A stretch of DNA of 64,000 nt from Actinomyces denticolens (GTDB lineage: Bacteria; Actinomycetota; Actinomycetes; Actinomycetales; Actinomycetaceae), in contig NZ_MVIW01000005.1 in the NCBI RefSeq assembly GCF_002072185.1, positions 1 through 64,000 on the forward strand. The letters run 5' to 3'. The translations under genes were made by a program, and so were the position numbers. The notes under the pieces are model-generated. The model was not told the DNA's origin. It worked only from the letters and a program-made list of their open reading frames with translations, and made no database searches. Numbering within the stretch: position 1 is the stretch's first letter; each line of letters starts with the position of its first letter. Positions 30,401-37,818 of the stretch are shown piece by piece.

Positions 30401-30495
30401 TCGGCGGCGTCGGCGGGGCTGGCGCTGAGCACGGTCCCTGGCAGGACCAGGGCGAGCGCGGCGGTGAGGGTGACGACGAGGAGTGGTCGTCTCAT
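27469..30495 (-). CDS. Secreted levanase/fructan hydrolase (GH32) with wall-binding repeats
   Basis: A 1008-aa protein; the ATG at 30495 has GGAGAT upstream. A signal peptide covers about 1-31. The GH32 five-blade propeller has nucleophile D54 (NWMNDPNG), transition-state stabiliser D179 (EFRDPKV) and acid/base E231 (WECPDFF). Two tandem copies of an insert of about 110 residues (GWTVTGNAFGSAP...) interrupt the catalytic module before the beta-sandwich. Seven choline-binding-type repeats (TGW..dG.WYYLdp.tGAMa) close the protein, with no LPXTG. It hydrolyses levan or inulin outside the cell to fructose. It is divergent from the PTS operon. Confidence 0.93.
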   Translation of the reverse strand: MRRPLLVVTLTAALALVLPGTVLSASPADAADASQSEAWRPQAHYTPAANWMNDPNGLVYENGTYHLFHQYNPYGLAWGNMSWGHATSPDLIHWTEQPVAIPATEAYGVFSGSAVYDETNTSGLGTPEAPPIVALWTRADNATGIQAQSLSYSTDHGMTWTNLNDAAPVLDIGSKEFRDPKVFWDTVSQRWMLVAVVATEHKVRFYSSPNLIDWSFESEFGGVGDTTAVWECPDFFPLAVDDDPARVKWVLSLSVAGQVGQTKYFVGDWNGSAFTADPLPSYDGSEGSLVADFDSGAWEGWTVTGNAFGSAPATGATPGQLPLTGQQGPGLVNTFYDSATGQGSDAATGSAASAPFTISAPYLNMLIGGGKHPYDAAATGDDGGGTLLTGFDSGTWDGWTVTGNAFGSAPSTGANPPQQAVINQRGAGLLNSYYDSASGRGTDETTGTATSPAFTIDADHINLHIGGGSATAASGAGQTTADLVVDGQVVRSASGRDLEELNWQSWDVSDLRGRRATIVVTDTATGGWGHILLDEVRMSDRPATPSASNTSVNVVVDGAVVASATGSQSESLDWTSLDLSSWQGKQATLVIEDNNATSEYGHILVDSITASSTAGFSQRDVMPILDHGRDNYAAVTWNGAPDGKRYGIGWMSNWSYVNGAPTSTWRTAMTLPREYRLRTVGGQLRVVSTPVGALSTLHSGQPVTASELAVDGAVDLPSAAGTSYELAVTLDPGSSARSGVKVLVGDGQETVVGYDARAGQVYVDRTHSGEVGFSPSFPSVSRAPVSLGADGLAHLRLVVDRSSVEVFANDGEAVITSTVYPSGGATGVSLFSEGGSAVARSVASQPLADYRTPAPSPDPAPSTGWVWTGSAWTYIDPATGKALTGWLADGGSWYYLDPATGAMATGWAMVGDLWYYLRPNGAMATGWQAIDGHWYFLEPAWGHMLTGWIAVDGRWYYLAPDGAMAAGWQWVDGAWYYLDGTSGAMRTGWLRDAGGWYYLDPATGRLTP

Positions 30496-30714
30496 GGCAT
30501 CTCCTTCGATGACAGGCCTGGGTGCCGCATGCGCCCAGGTCAGCACCATTCTGTCGAGGCGGGGCGCGCGAGGGGGGCAGATCGCCTCACCGGAGGGCTC
30601 CTGTTGCCAAGACGTGATCTTCGAGGGGCGGTTGGGCGGCGGGCCCGAGGATGCTCAGGCCCTGCGGCCCTCCAGCCCCGCGGTCCTGCGCTCGCCCTGC
30701 ACCGGCCCCCGCCG

Positions 30715-30749
30715 ACCGGTTTCGATGACGTTTTCGACCGGTCTCGGCG
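30715..30749 (-). repeat. Family B 22-bp repeat, locus B2
   Basis: On the minus strand it reads GAGACCGGTCGAAAACGTCATC and then GAAACCGGTCGG, i.e. one full and one partial unit. Unlike the other four loci it does not follow the stop codon of a recognised gene in its own orientation. Confidence 0.8.
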
Positions 30750-30801
30750 AGGAGGGGGCGGGGGAGGGGGGCGGATCGACATGCATGTGACGAAGATCAT
30801 G

Positions 30802-30909
30802 GTTAGCGCCGACGTTAGCGATCGCCCTGTGTGAGCCATGCAATACCGACGGTGTGGTGGGTGTCTCACTGCTAACGCATGGGCTCGCGCGTTGCTAACC
30901 CAAGTTAGC
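30802..30909. promoter_or_regulatory. GTTAGC/GCTAAC operator cluster upstream of PTS operon
   Basis: Five copies of GTTAGC or its complement lie within 108 bp: 30802, 30814, 30871, 30894 and 30904. The first two are a 12-bp-spaced direct pair; the last two form the perfect palindrome GCTAAC-CCAA-GTTAGC (30894-30909). This is a good candidate operator for a sugar regulator of the levanase and/or PTS. The regulator is not identified. Confidence 0.6.
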
Positions 30910-31031
30910 TCTGGCGATACCGATCCGCATCGCGCCCTATTGGCCTGTGAGAGCGCCTATTGTCCCTGTCGCCACATCGTTTGCCGGCGCCGGGCTCGCC
31001 CGTCGTCGGCCCGACCGGAAGGCGGTAATCC

Positions 31032-31472
31032 GTGGTCTCCGTGATCATCGCTGCTCATGGGCGCATGGCGGAGGGCCTCCTCGGCTCCTCGGCCATGATC
31101 GTCGGCCCCAGCGACGACGTCGTCGCCGTCACCTTCGAGCAATCAGAGGGGCCTGACGACCTCCTCGCCAAGTACAACGCCGCCGTCGAGGCCTCGTCCT
31201 CGCAGCAGCACCTCATCCTGTGCGACCTCTTCGGGGGGAGCCCCTACAACGCAGCGGCGCGCTTCGCGGCGGAGCGACCCGACGCCGATGTCGTCTCCGG
31301 CGCGAACCTGCCCATGCTCATCGAGGTCCTCGCCCGCCGCATGGCCGGCGCCGACCTCGCCGAGCTCGTCGAGGTCGCCCGCACCGCCGGGAAGGCCGGC
31401 ATCAAGATCCTCTCCGAGGAGTACACCCCCACCACCCCCACCATCTCTGACGACGAAGGAGACGAGCTCTGA
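31032..31472 (+). CDS. PTS mannose/fructose-family EIIA
   Basis: A 146-aa protein. The GTG at 31032 gives MVSVIIAAHGRMAEGLLGS, with the phosphorylated His at about residue 9; a second GTG three codons later is also possible. LILCDLFGGSPYNAAAR is the typical EIIA-Man DLFGGSP motif. The C-terminal tail is acidic (ISDDEGDEL). It passes phosphate from HPr to EIIB. It is the first gene of a four-gene PTS operon; its stop overlaps the next start by one base. Confidence 0.9.
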   Translation: MVSVIIAAHGRMAEGLLGSSAMIVGPSDDVVAVTFEQSEGPDDLLAKYNAAVEASSSQQHLILCDLFGGSPYNAAARFAAERPDADVVSGANLPMLIEVLARRMAGADLAELVEVARTAGKAGIKILSEEYTPTTPTISDDEGDEL

Positions 31473-31963
31473 TGGACATCAAGCTCCTGCGCATCGATTC
31501 CCGCCTGGTTCACGGACAGGTCGCCAACAACTGGGCGGGCGCCCTGGGCGCCGAGGCCATCCTCGCGGTCTCGGACAGCGCCGCCAACGACGAGTTGCGC
31601 AAGTCCCTCCTCCTCCAGACCGGCGGCGGCAAGGTGAAGGTCCACGTCCTGGGCGTGGAGAAGGCGGCCAGGGTCTACAAGAACCCCAAGTACGCCACTC
31701 TCAAGGCCATCATCGTCGTTGAGACGCCCGCGGACATCGTCCGGCTCCTCGACCTGGGGATCGAGGCCGGTGAGGTCAATGTGGGCGGCATGACCTTCAA
31801 GCAGGGGACCTCGCAGGTCTCCCAGGCCGTCTACGCCTCCCCCGAGGACGTCGCCGCCTTCGCCGAGATCGATTCGCGCGGCATCCCCCAGTACATCCAG
31901 CAGGTCCCCTCCACGGGTCGCTCCGACCTCATGCCCACCCTCAAGTCGAAGGGGCTGCTGTAG
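31472..31963 (+). CDS. PTS mannose/fructose/sorbose-family EIIB
   Basis: A 163-aa protein starting MDIKLLRIDSRLVHGQVANNW; H14 in RLVHGQV is the phosphorylated residue of EIIB-Man/Lev proteins. VNVGGMTFKQGT is the typical later motif. It receives phosphate from EIIA and phosphorylates sugar as it enters through EIIC/EIID. The start is coupled to the EIIA stop (TGATG). Confidence 0.92.
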   Translation: MDIKLLRIDSRLVHGQVANNWAGALGAEAILAVSDSAANDELRKSLLLQTGGGKVKVHVLGVEKAARVYKNPKYATLKAIIVVETPADIVRLLDLGIEAGEVNVGGMTFKQGTSQVSQAVYASPEDVAAFAEIDSRGIPQYIQQVPSTGRSDLMPTLKSKGLL

Positions 31964-32002
31964 GGCCGGCCCCGCCGCCGAGCCCATGCGAAAGGTTCTC
32001 CC

Positions 32003-32935
32003 ATGCATGAAATCTCCACAATCCAGATCATCCTGGTCACCATCGTCGCCTTCGTCGCGGGACTGGGAAGCGTCCTCGACGAGCGCCAGTTCCACCGCCC
32101 CCTCGTCGCCTGCACCCTGACAGGACTCGCCCTGGGCCAGCCCACCCTCGGCATCGTCGTCGGGGGCACCCTGGAGCTGATCGCGCTGGGCTGGCTGAAC
32201 GTCGGCGCCGCCATGGCCCCCGACGCCGCCCTGGCCTCGACCGTCTCCACCGTCATCGCCGTCGCCTCCATGGACGGCGACGGCGGTACGAAGGCGGCCA
32301 TCGACGCGGCCATCGGCGTCGCCGTCCCGCTCGCCGTCGCAGGTCAGGCCCTGACGATCTTCGTGCGAACAATCGCCGTGTTCTTCGCCCATCAATCCGA
32401 TAGATACGCCAAGCAGGCCAACTACCGGGGCATCGTGGTCATGCACTTCACCGCCCTGGCCCTCCAGGGCCTGCGCGTGGCCATCCCCACCGCGATCGTC
32501 GCGTCCCTGGCCTCCGGCGACGCCGTCAACAAGGCGCTGGGGGCCATCCCCGACGTCATCACCAAGGGACTGGGAATCGCCGGCGGGTTCATCGTCGTCG
32601 TCGGATACGCGATGGTCATCAACATGATGAAGGCGCGCAAGCTCATGCCCTTCTTCTTCCTGGGCTTCGTCTTCGCCACCTTCGCCACGACGATCGCCGG
32701 CAAAGGCTCCGTCTCCGACCCCCAGGGCGCCGGGGACATGGCGAACTGGGTCCTCCAAGTCATGCCGACGGGCGTGACACTGGTGGGACTGGGCATCGTG
32801 GGCGCCTGCCTCGCCGTCATCTACACCCAGCTCAACCCCGAGTTCGCCAAGCCCGCCCCCGCGCCCCAGGCGGCTCTCGCGCCCGCCGGCGGCGGCGCCT
32901 ACGCGGACGATGACCTCGACGACGAGCTCGACTGA
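32003..32935 (+). CDS. PTS mannose/fructose/sorbose-family EIIC
   Basis: A 310-aa membrane protein starting MHEISTIQIILVTIVAFVAGLGSVLDERQF. Multiple helices and the motif GLALGQPTLGIVVGGTLELIALGWLNVGAAMAPD are typical of EIIC-Man, which forms the sugar pore with EIID. The last ~40 residues are a Pro/Ala then acidic tail (YADDDLDDELD), which is longer than usual. Spacing of 39 bp to EIIB; AAAGG before the start. Confidence 0.92.
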   Translation: MHEISTIQIILVTIVAFVAGLGSVLDERQFHRPLVACTLTGLALGQPTLGIVVGGTLELIALGWLNVGAAMAPDAALASTVSTVIAVASMDGDGGTKAAIDAAIGVAVPLAVAGQALTIFVRTIAVFFAHQSDRYAKQANYRGIVVMHFTALALQGLRVAIPTAIVASLASGDAVNKALGAIPDVITKGLGIAGGFIVVVGYAMVINMMKARKLMPFFFLGFVFATFATTIAGKGSVSDPQGAGDMANWVLQVMPTGVTLVGLGIVGACLAVIYTQLNPEFAKPAPAPQAALAPAGGGAYADDDLDDELD

Positions 32936-32954
32936 GCGAATGGAGAACGTGATC

Positions 32955-33806
32955 ATGACTTCCACCACGACCGCCGCACCGGAGCGCTCCCTGACCAGCA
33001 GGGACTTGCAGTCCATGTACTGGCGCTCGACGACGCTCCTGGGCTCCTTCAACTTCGAGCGCATGCAGGCGATGGGCTTCTGCTTCACCCTCATGCCCGC
33101 GATCAAGAAGGTCTACAAGGACGACAAGGCCGCGCAGGCCGCCGCCCTCGAGCGCCACCTGGAGTTCTACAACACCCATCCGTGGGTGTCCTCCGTCGTC
33201 TTCGGCATCACCGCCGCCATGGAGGAGCAGCGCGCCAAGGGCGAGCCCATCGGCGACGACACCATCACCAACGTCAAGATCGGCCTCATGGGACCGCTCG
33301 CCGGAGTCGGCGACCCCATCTTCTGGGGAACCGCCCGGCCCGTCCTCGCGGCCCTGGGCGCCTCTCTGGCGCTCGATGGCTCCATCGTGGGGCCGCTGCT
33401 GTTCTTCCTGGGCATCAACGTCCTGCGCGTGGCCACGCGCTGGTACGGGCTCAAGCTCGGCTACGAGCGGGGCACCGCGATGGTCACCGAGGTCGGCGGC
33501 GGCCAGCTCAAGAAGATCACCCAGATGGCCGCCGTCATGGGTCTGTTCGTCATGGGCGCCCTGGTCTCGAAGTGGACGACGATCAACTTCCCGGCCGTGG
33601 TCGCCTCGGTCGAGGACAGGGACACCGGCATCGTCACCGACACGACGCTGCAGATGATCCTCGATCAGCTGCTGCCGGGAGTGGCCGCGCTGGGACTGAC
33701 CTTCCTGTGCATGTGGCTGCTCAACAAGAAGGTCAACGCGCTGTGGATCATCCTGGGCATGTTCGTCGTCGGCATCCTCGGCGCCTGGACGGGCCTCCTG
33801 GGCTGA
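32955..33806 (+). CDS. PTS mannose/fructose/sorbose-family EIID
   Basis: A 283-aa protein. ATG 32955 is preferred over ATG 32940 because GGAG lies 9 bases before it. LTSRDLQSMYWRSTTLLGSFNFERMQAMGFCFTLMPAIKK is the EIID signature, followed by GLMGPLAGVGDPIFWGTARPVLAALGAS and C-terminal helices. With EIIC it forms the transporter. Together the four genes match the LevDEFG fructose PTS layout. The hairpin at 33837 follows. Confidence 0.92.
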   Translation: MTSTTTAAPERSLTSRDLQSMYWRSTTLLGSFNFERMQAMGFCFTLMPAIKKVYKDDKAAQAAALERHLEFYNTHPWVSSVVFGITAAMEEQRAKGEPIGDDTITNVKIGLMGPLAGVGDPIFWGTARPVLAALGASLALDGSIVGPLLFFLGINVLRVATRWYGLKLGYERGTAMVTEVGGGQLKKITQMAAVMGLFVMGALVSKWTTINFPAVVASVEDRDTGIVTDTTLQMILDQLLPGVAALGLTFLCMWLLNKKVNALWIILGMFVVGILGAWTGLLG

Positions 33807-33836
33807 GCCGGGAACCGGCCCCCATGCCCTAGGCTG

Positions 33837-33872
33837 CGAGGGGCGCGCGGAGCACCGCTCCCGCGCCCCTCG
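33837..33872. terminator. Terminator hairpin after PTS operon
   Basis: CGAGGGGCGCG and CGCGCCCCTCG form an 11-bp perfect stem 30 bp after the EIID stop. Confidence 0.65.
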
Positions 33873-33953
33873 CGCGTACAGGCGCCGTTGCCCGCGCCAG
33901 GCCCGACAAGCCCTGAGATCCGCCAGCCCAGCCAGAAGCCCAACGGAGGGCCC

Positions 33954-34751
33954 ATGCGACGCCTCATCGTCACCGACCTCGACTCCACCATCATCTTCGA
34001 CCGCGCTGTCTCCCAGGCGGACCGCGAGGCGATGGAGCGCTGGCGCGCCGCCGGCAACCTTCTCGCCATCGACACCGGCAAGTCCATCTTCGCGGCGCGC
34101 GATGTCCTGGAGCCCGCGGGCGTCCGCTTCGACTACGGCATCGTCTTCACCGGTGCCGTCCTCATCGACGGCGACTACCAGGTCCTCGCGGCCCGCCACC
34201 TCCCCGACGGCGTCGCCCGCGCCATCGTCGAGGACACCGCCGGCCTGCCCGGCGTCACCACTTACGCCACCACGATCACCCAGGACTACATCCTGGCCGA
34301 CAACAACGGCGACACATCCCCCATCCTCCAGGTCTTCGAGCCCATGAGCACCGCGCGAATGGGCGAGCACCGCTTCATCGGAGTGCCGCTGCGCGTCACC
34401 GACGACTTCCTGCGCGAGCGCATCGAGATCGAGGCCGCCGAGCGCTGGGGGACGGGGATCGAGTGCCACCGCAACCTGGAGTTCCTCGACATCGTGCCGA
34501 CCGGCTCCTCCAAGGGGGGCGGGCTCGCCGAGCTCCTCGCCGGGCCCCTGGCGGCCACCCGCGCCTCGGAGGGACTCGAGGTGTGGACCATCGGGGACTC
34601 CTACAACGACGTCTCCATGCACGCCCTCGCGGACCATCCCGTCACCCTGCCCTGGGCCCCGCCCGAGGTGAGTCGGGCCTGCGAGCGCGTGGTCGACTCC
34701 ATGGCCGAGCTCATCGACGGCCTCCTCGGCCAGACTCCGTCGGCTTCCTGA
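33954..34751 (+). CDS. HAD-IIB (Cof/SPP-like) sugar phosphatase
   Basis: A 265-aa protein; ATG 33954 has CGGAGGG upstream. Motif I is VTDLDSTIIFD, motif II near AIDTGKS, motif III lysine PTGSSKGGGLAELL, motif IV WTIGDSYNDVSMHAL. The C2-type cap between motifs II and III places it in the Cof/sucrose-phosphatase group, which removes phosphate from sugar phosphates. Directly after the PTS operon, it may clear excess sugar phosphate; separation by a hairpin argues for partly independent expression. Confidence 0.85.
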   Translation: MRRLIVTDLDSTIIFDRAVSQADREAMERWRAAGNLLAIDTGKSIFAARDVLEPAGVRFDYGIVFTGAVLIDGDYQVLAARHLPDGVARAIVEDTAGLPGVTTYATTITQDYILADNNGDTSPILQVFEPMSTARMGEHRFIGVPLRVTDDFLRERIEIEAAERWGTGIECHRNLEFLDIVPTGSSKGGGLAELLAGPLAATRASEGLEVWTIGDSYNDVSMHALADHPVTLPWAPPEVSRACERVVDSMAELIDGLLGQTPSAS

Positions 34752-34798
34752 GATGCGCTGAGATGTGATGGGCATCATCGCCTTGGTACCCTGACCGC

Positions 34799-35437
34799 AT
34801 GACGCGCCGCCGCATCACCCCGCACCCCCGCGCGACCCCCATGGCCGCCGTGACGGTGCTCATCGCCGTCGTCGGACTGGCCGGATGCGCCGATTCCACG
34901 CCCGCCGCCCCCGGCGCCGCGGCGACCGCCACGTCGACCGGCGCCGCGCAGCCCGGCGCGGGGCTGCCCACCGAGCTGCGCACCGCCACCTCGACCCCCG
35001 CCCCGCTCGCCGCGGTCACCGCCTCGGCACAGTGCGCGGCGATGGACGGCGTCGTCGCGAAGGCCCTGGCCGAGACACCCGAGGGGCGGCAGTACACGGC
35101 GCTCGCCGACTCCGGGGATCCCGTGGCCAAGCAGCAGGCGTGGGAGGCCTTCGCCGGGGTGCTCGCGTCGACCTACCAGGACCAACTGGCCGGCGCCGCC
35201 GGCTCCGACTCGACGGCCACTGCCGCCATGGCCTCCCTGGACACCTACGTCAGCGCGAGCGGCAGGCTCTCGGGCGGCCAGGTCGTCGAGTACACGGACG
35301 CCGCCCGGGCCGAGGACGACATCAAGTCCGGTCGGACGCCGACGCCCAACCCCGAGTACCGGGCCGCCGCCGACTCCCGGGCGCAGGCGCAGATCGCCCT
35401 CACCGGATGCCTATCGGCCTGGCCGGTGGTCTTCTGA
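34799..35437 (+). CDS. Secreted lipoprotein of unknown function
   Basis: A 212-aa protein. A long basic N-terminus (MTRRRITPHPRATPM) precedes a hydrophobic stretch and lipobox VGLAGC (Cys about 30). A Thr/Ala/Pro linker leads to a helical domain of about 130 residues (SAQCAAMDGVVAKALAETPEGRQYTALADSG..., YTDAARAEDDIKSG). Two further Cys (about 80 and 206) could form a disulfide. I do not recognise the family. Confidence 0.65.
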   Translation: MTRRRITPHPRATPMAAVTVLIAVVGLAGCADSTPAAPGAAATATSTGAAQPGAGLPTELRTATSTPAPLAAVTASAQCAAMDGVVAKALAETPEGRQYTALADSGDPVAKQQAWEAFAGVLASTYQDQLAGAAGSDSTATAAMASLDTYVSASGRLSGGQVVEYTDAARAEDDIKSGRTPTPNPEYRAAADSRAQAQIALTGCLSAWPVVF

Positions 35438-35526
35438 GCCACCGCCCCGGCGCCGCCCCACGACGAATCCCGCAGAACCCGCAGCCGGCGCGATGGAGTG
35501 CCACCTCCCCACGAGAGAAGAAAGCA

Positions 35527-37089
35527 ATGCACTGGACACGGACCACCGTCCGCCGCCTCGCGGCGGCGAGTCTCGCCGCCGCCCTCGCCCTGCCGCTCGC
35601 CGCCCAGGCGGCCGCGGCCGACGACCCGGGGACGACGCCGTCCCCCAGCGCACCGGCGTCGGCCTCCCCCTCGGGCGCCGGGAACCGGCTGGGCCCCGCG
35701 CCCTCGGAGCGCCGGCCCGACACCGGCGCATCGCCGTCGGCGCCGACGAGCGCCCCCGCGGACGCCGACCCCGCCGTCGAGGAGCCCCGGGATGAGGAGC
35801 CCCGGGCCGCCGCCGTGCCCGCTATCGCGCCCTCGTCCTTCAACCCCGCCGGCGCGTGGGTCAAGGCCGACTGGCGCTGGTGGTGGAGGAACCCCGACGG
35901 CACCTATCCCTACTCCCAGTGCGCCCCCATCGACTACGCCATCTACTGCTTCGACGCCGAGGGCTACATGCGCACCGGCTGGTGGAAGGATGTCGCCGGC
36001 TGGCACTACAACCGCGCCTCCGGCACCCGGTACACCGGCTGGCTCAAGGATCGCGGGCACTGGTACTACCTCGACACCTCCAGCGGCGTCATGCGCACGG
36101 GCAGCCTCGTCGTGGGCGGGGCGCGCTACTTCCTCGCCGCCGATGGAGCCATGGCGCTCGGATGGATCAAGCACGCCGACGGCTGGCGCTACTACACCCC
36201 CGCCACAGGAGCCATGGCCACCGGGTGGCTCGGCCTGGACGAGTGGTACTACATGGATCCCTCCAGCGGCGTCATGGCCACCGGCAGTCGGAGCATCGGC
36301 GGCAAGACCTACTGGTTCTACGACTCCGGGGCCTGGTGGGCCTACTGGGCCCCATCGTGGTTCCTCCAGCCCACCAAGACCATCACCCCACTGGGCGGCG
36401 CCTCCAACAACCTCACCAAGGGCATGAACGGCGTCAAGGTGAGGATCGTGCAGCAGTCCCTGGGCCTGTGGAGTCCCTCGAAGCTCGCCTCGGTGGACGA
36501 CTCCCTCATGTCAGCCGTCGCCAACTTCCAGAGCCGCGCCGGGCTGCCGCCCACCGGCGTCGTCGACAAGGCCACCTGGGACGCCCTGGGAACCGGCTAC
36601 GACTGGTTCGCCATCGAGGACTACCACGCCACCCCCATCCGCCTGAGCGCCACCCGCTCCGAGCGCATCGAGGCGATGATCGGGTACGCGCAGAACCAGA
36701 TCGGGTCGAGCTACACCTGGGGCGGGGCCGGCCCCTATGCCCTCGGCTACGACTGCTCCGGCCTGGTCCTGCAGTCCCTCTACGCGGGCGGCCTCGACCC
36801 CCAGCCCATCAACACCCACCGGCACGCCTGGCCGGACTACCGCACCTCGCAGGAGCTCTTCCGCCACCCCAGGATGCAGCACATCCCGCTGTCCCAGCGC
36901 CAGCGCGGCGACCTCATCTTCTACGTCAACGGCTCGGGCACGATCACGCATGTGGCCATCTACCTCGGCGGCGACCAGGTGGTCCACACCGACTGGATGG
37001 GAAGGCCCGCGCGCATCGAGCACATCACCGTCGGCTACGGCTGGGGCGGCATCGTCGGCGACGTCGTGCGGCCCTTCCCTGAGAACTGA
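35527..37089 (+). CDS. NlpC/P60 peptidoglycan hydrolase with wall-binding repeats
   Basis: A 520-aa secreted protein. Signal peptide about 1-31 (LALPLAAQAAAA), Ser/Pro/Ala-rich linker to about 95, then about six choline-binding-type repeats (TGWWKDVAGWHYN, TGWLKDRGHWYYLDTSSGVM) to about 275. A PG_binding_1 domain follows (about 295-355; GVKVRIVQQSLGLWS). The C-terminal NlpC/P60 domain has catalytic Cys410 (YDCSGLVLQSL) and His (THVAIYLGG). It would cut stem peptides in the wall. The repeats resemble those of the levanase 5 kb away, suggesting a common wall ligand. Confidence 0.92.
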   Translation: MHWTRTTVRRLAAASLAAALALPLAAQAAAADDPGTTPSPSAPASASPSGAGNRLGPAPSERRPDTGASPSAPTSAPADADPAVEEPRDEEPRAAAVPAIAPSSFNPAGAWVKADWRWWWRNPDGTYPYSQCAPIDYAIYCFDAEGYMRTGWWKDVAGWHYNRASGTRYTGWLKDRGHWYYLDTSSGVMRTGSLVVGGARYFLAADGAMALGWIKHADGWRYYTPATGAMATGWLGLDEWYYMDPSSGVMATGSRSIGGKTYWFYDSGAWWAYWAPSWFLQPTKTITPLGGASNNLTKGMNGVKVRIVQQSLGLWSPSKLASVDDSLMSAVANFQSRAGLPPTGVVDKATWDALGTGYDWFAIEDYHATPIRLSATRSERIEAMIGYAQNQIGSSYTWGGAGPYALGYDCSGLVLQSLYAGGLDPQPINTHRHAWPDYRTSQELFRHPRMQHIPLSQRQRGDLIFYVNGSGTITHVAIYLGGDQVVHTDWMGRPARIEHITVGYGWGGIVGDVVRPFPEN

Positions 37090-37101
37090 GCCGACGCCGC
37101 T

Positions 37102-37169
37102 CCCCTCCTGCGCCGACTGGGGCGCGCCCGCCCGGAGGGGCGGGGGCCCGCCCCAGTCGGAAGGAGGGG
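37102..37169. terminator. Bidirectional terminator-like hairpin
   Basis: CCGACTGGGGCG pairs with CGCCCCAGTCGG, extended by CCCCTCC/GGAGGGG outside, between the convergent NlpC/P60 and GNAT genes. Confidence 0.65.
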
Positions 37170-37175
37170 CGGGGC

Positions 37176-37631
37176 TCAGCTCTTGGGCGAGGAGTGGCGG
37201 TAGACGTTCGTCTCGCGCAGCTCGAAGCCGCAGCGCTGGTAGAGCCGGTTGGCCGCCTCGCGGGACGGGCGCGAGGTGAGGTCGACGGTGCGCGCCCCCA
37301 GCTCCCGGGCGTGGGCGACCGCCGCCTCGACGAGCTGCCTGCCGGCGCCCTGGCCGCGCGCCTCGGCGTCGACGACCACGTCCTCCACCCAGGCCCGCAG
37401 GCCCGTGGGGATCGCGAAGGTGGCCAGCGTCAGCATGCCCAGGATCGGGGCGGGGGCGCCGTCGGCGGGGGAATCCGGGCGGAAGACGAAGAGGTAGACG
37501 CCGTCCTGCGCGAGGAGCGCCTCGCACTGCTCGGCGGTGAGGGCGGGGGCGCTGCGGGAGAGCTGGGGGATGAGGCGCTCCATCGCCTCGACGAGCTCGG
37601 GTCCGGCCTGGGTGACGATCTCGGTGGCCAT
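37176..37631 (-). CDS. GNAT-family N-acetyltransferase
   Basis: A 151-aa protein starting MATEIVTQAGPELVEAMERLIPQL. The acetyl-CoA site is VEDVVVDAEARGQGAGRQLVEAAVAHARELGA (RxxGxG motif), followed by RPSREAANRLYQRCGFELRETNVYR, where RLYQRCGF is the usual late GNAT motif. It transfers an acetyl group to an unknown amine. It is monocistronic and divergent from the PAS protein. Confidence 0.88.
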   Translation of the reverse strand: MATEIVTQAGPELVEAMERLIPQLSRSAPALTAEQCEALLAQDGVYLFVFRPDSPADGAPAPILGMLTLATFAIPTGLRAWVEDVVVDAEARGQGAGRQLVEAAVAHARELGARTVDLTSRPSREAANRLYQRCGFELRETNVYRHSSPKS

Positions 37632-37818
37632 CGTGGTGCCTCTCTGCGTGAGTGCCGCGGGACGCGCGCCGCGTGAGGGTCGGCGCGATTGCCCCGAGCC
37701 TAGCCGTCATGGGCCGGGGCGCGGGTGGTCCGGGAGCGCGGCGTCGGCATCGGGGGTAGTCTCGGTGAGCCCAGCGCGGCACCGTTGGGACGAGCATCCG
37801 GCCGGAGGAGGCCCCGCC

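Larger units (their letters stand above)
30496..31031. other. Levanase-PTS divergent intergenic region
   Basis: This 536-bp region separates two divergent genes and should hold both promoters. It contains repeat B2 and a cluster of GTTAGC motifs (listed separately). The last 200 bp are less G+C-rich than the genes. No well-supported gene was found; short frames near 30650-30870 are Pro-rich and unlike protein. Confidence 0.6.
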
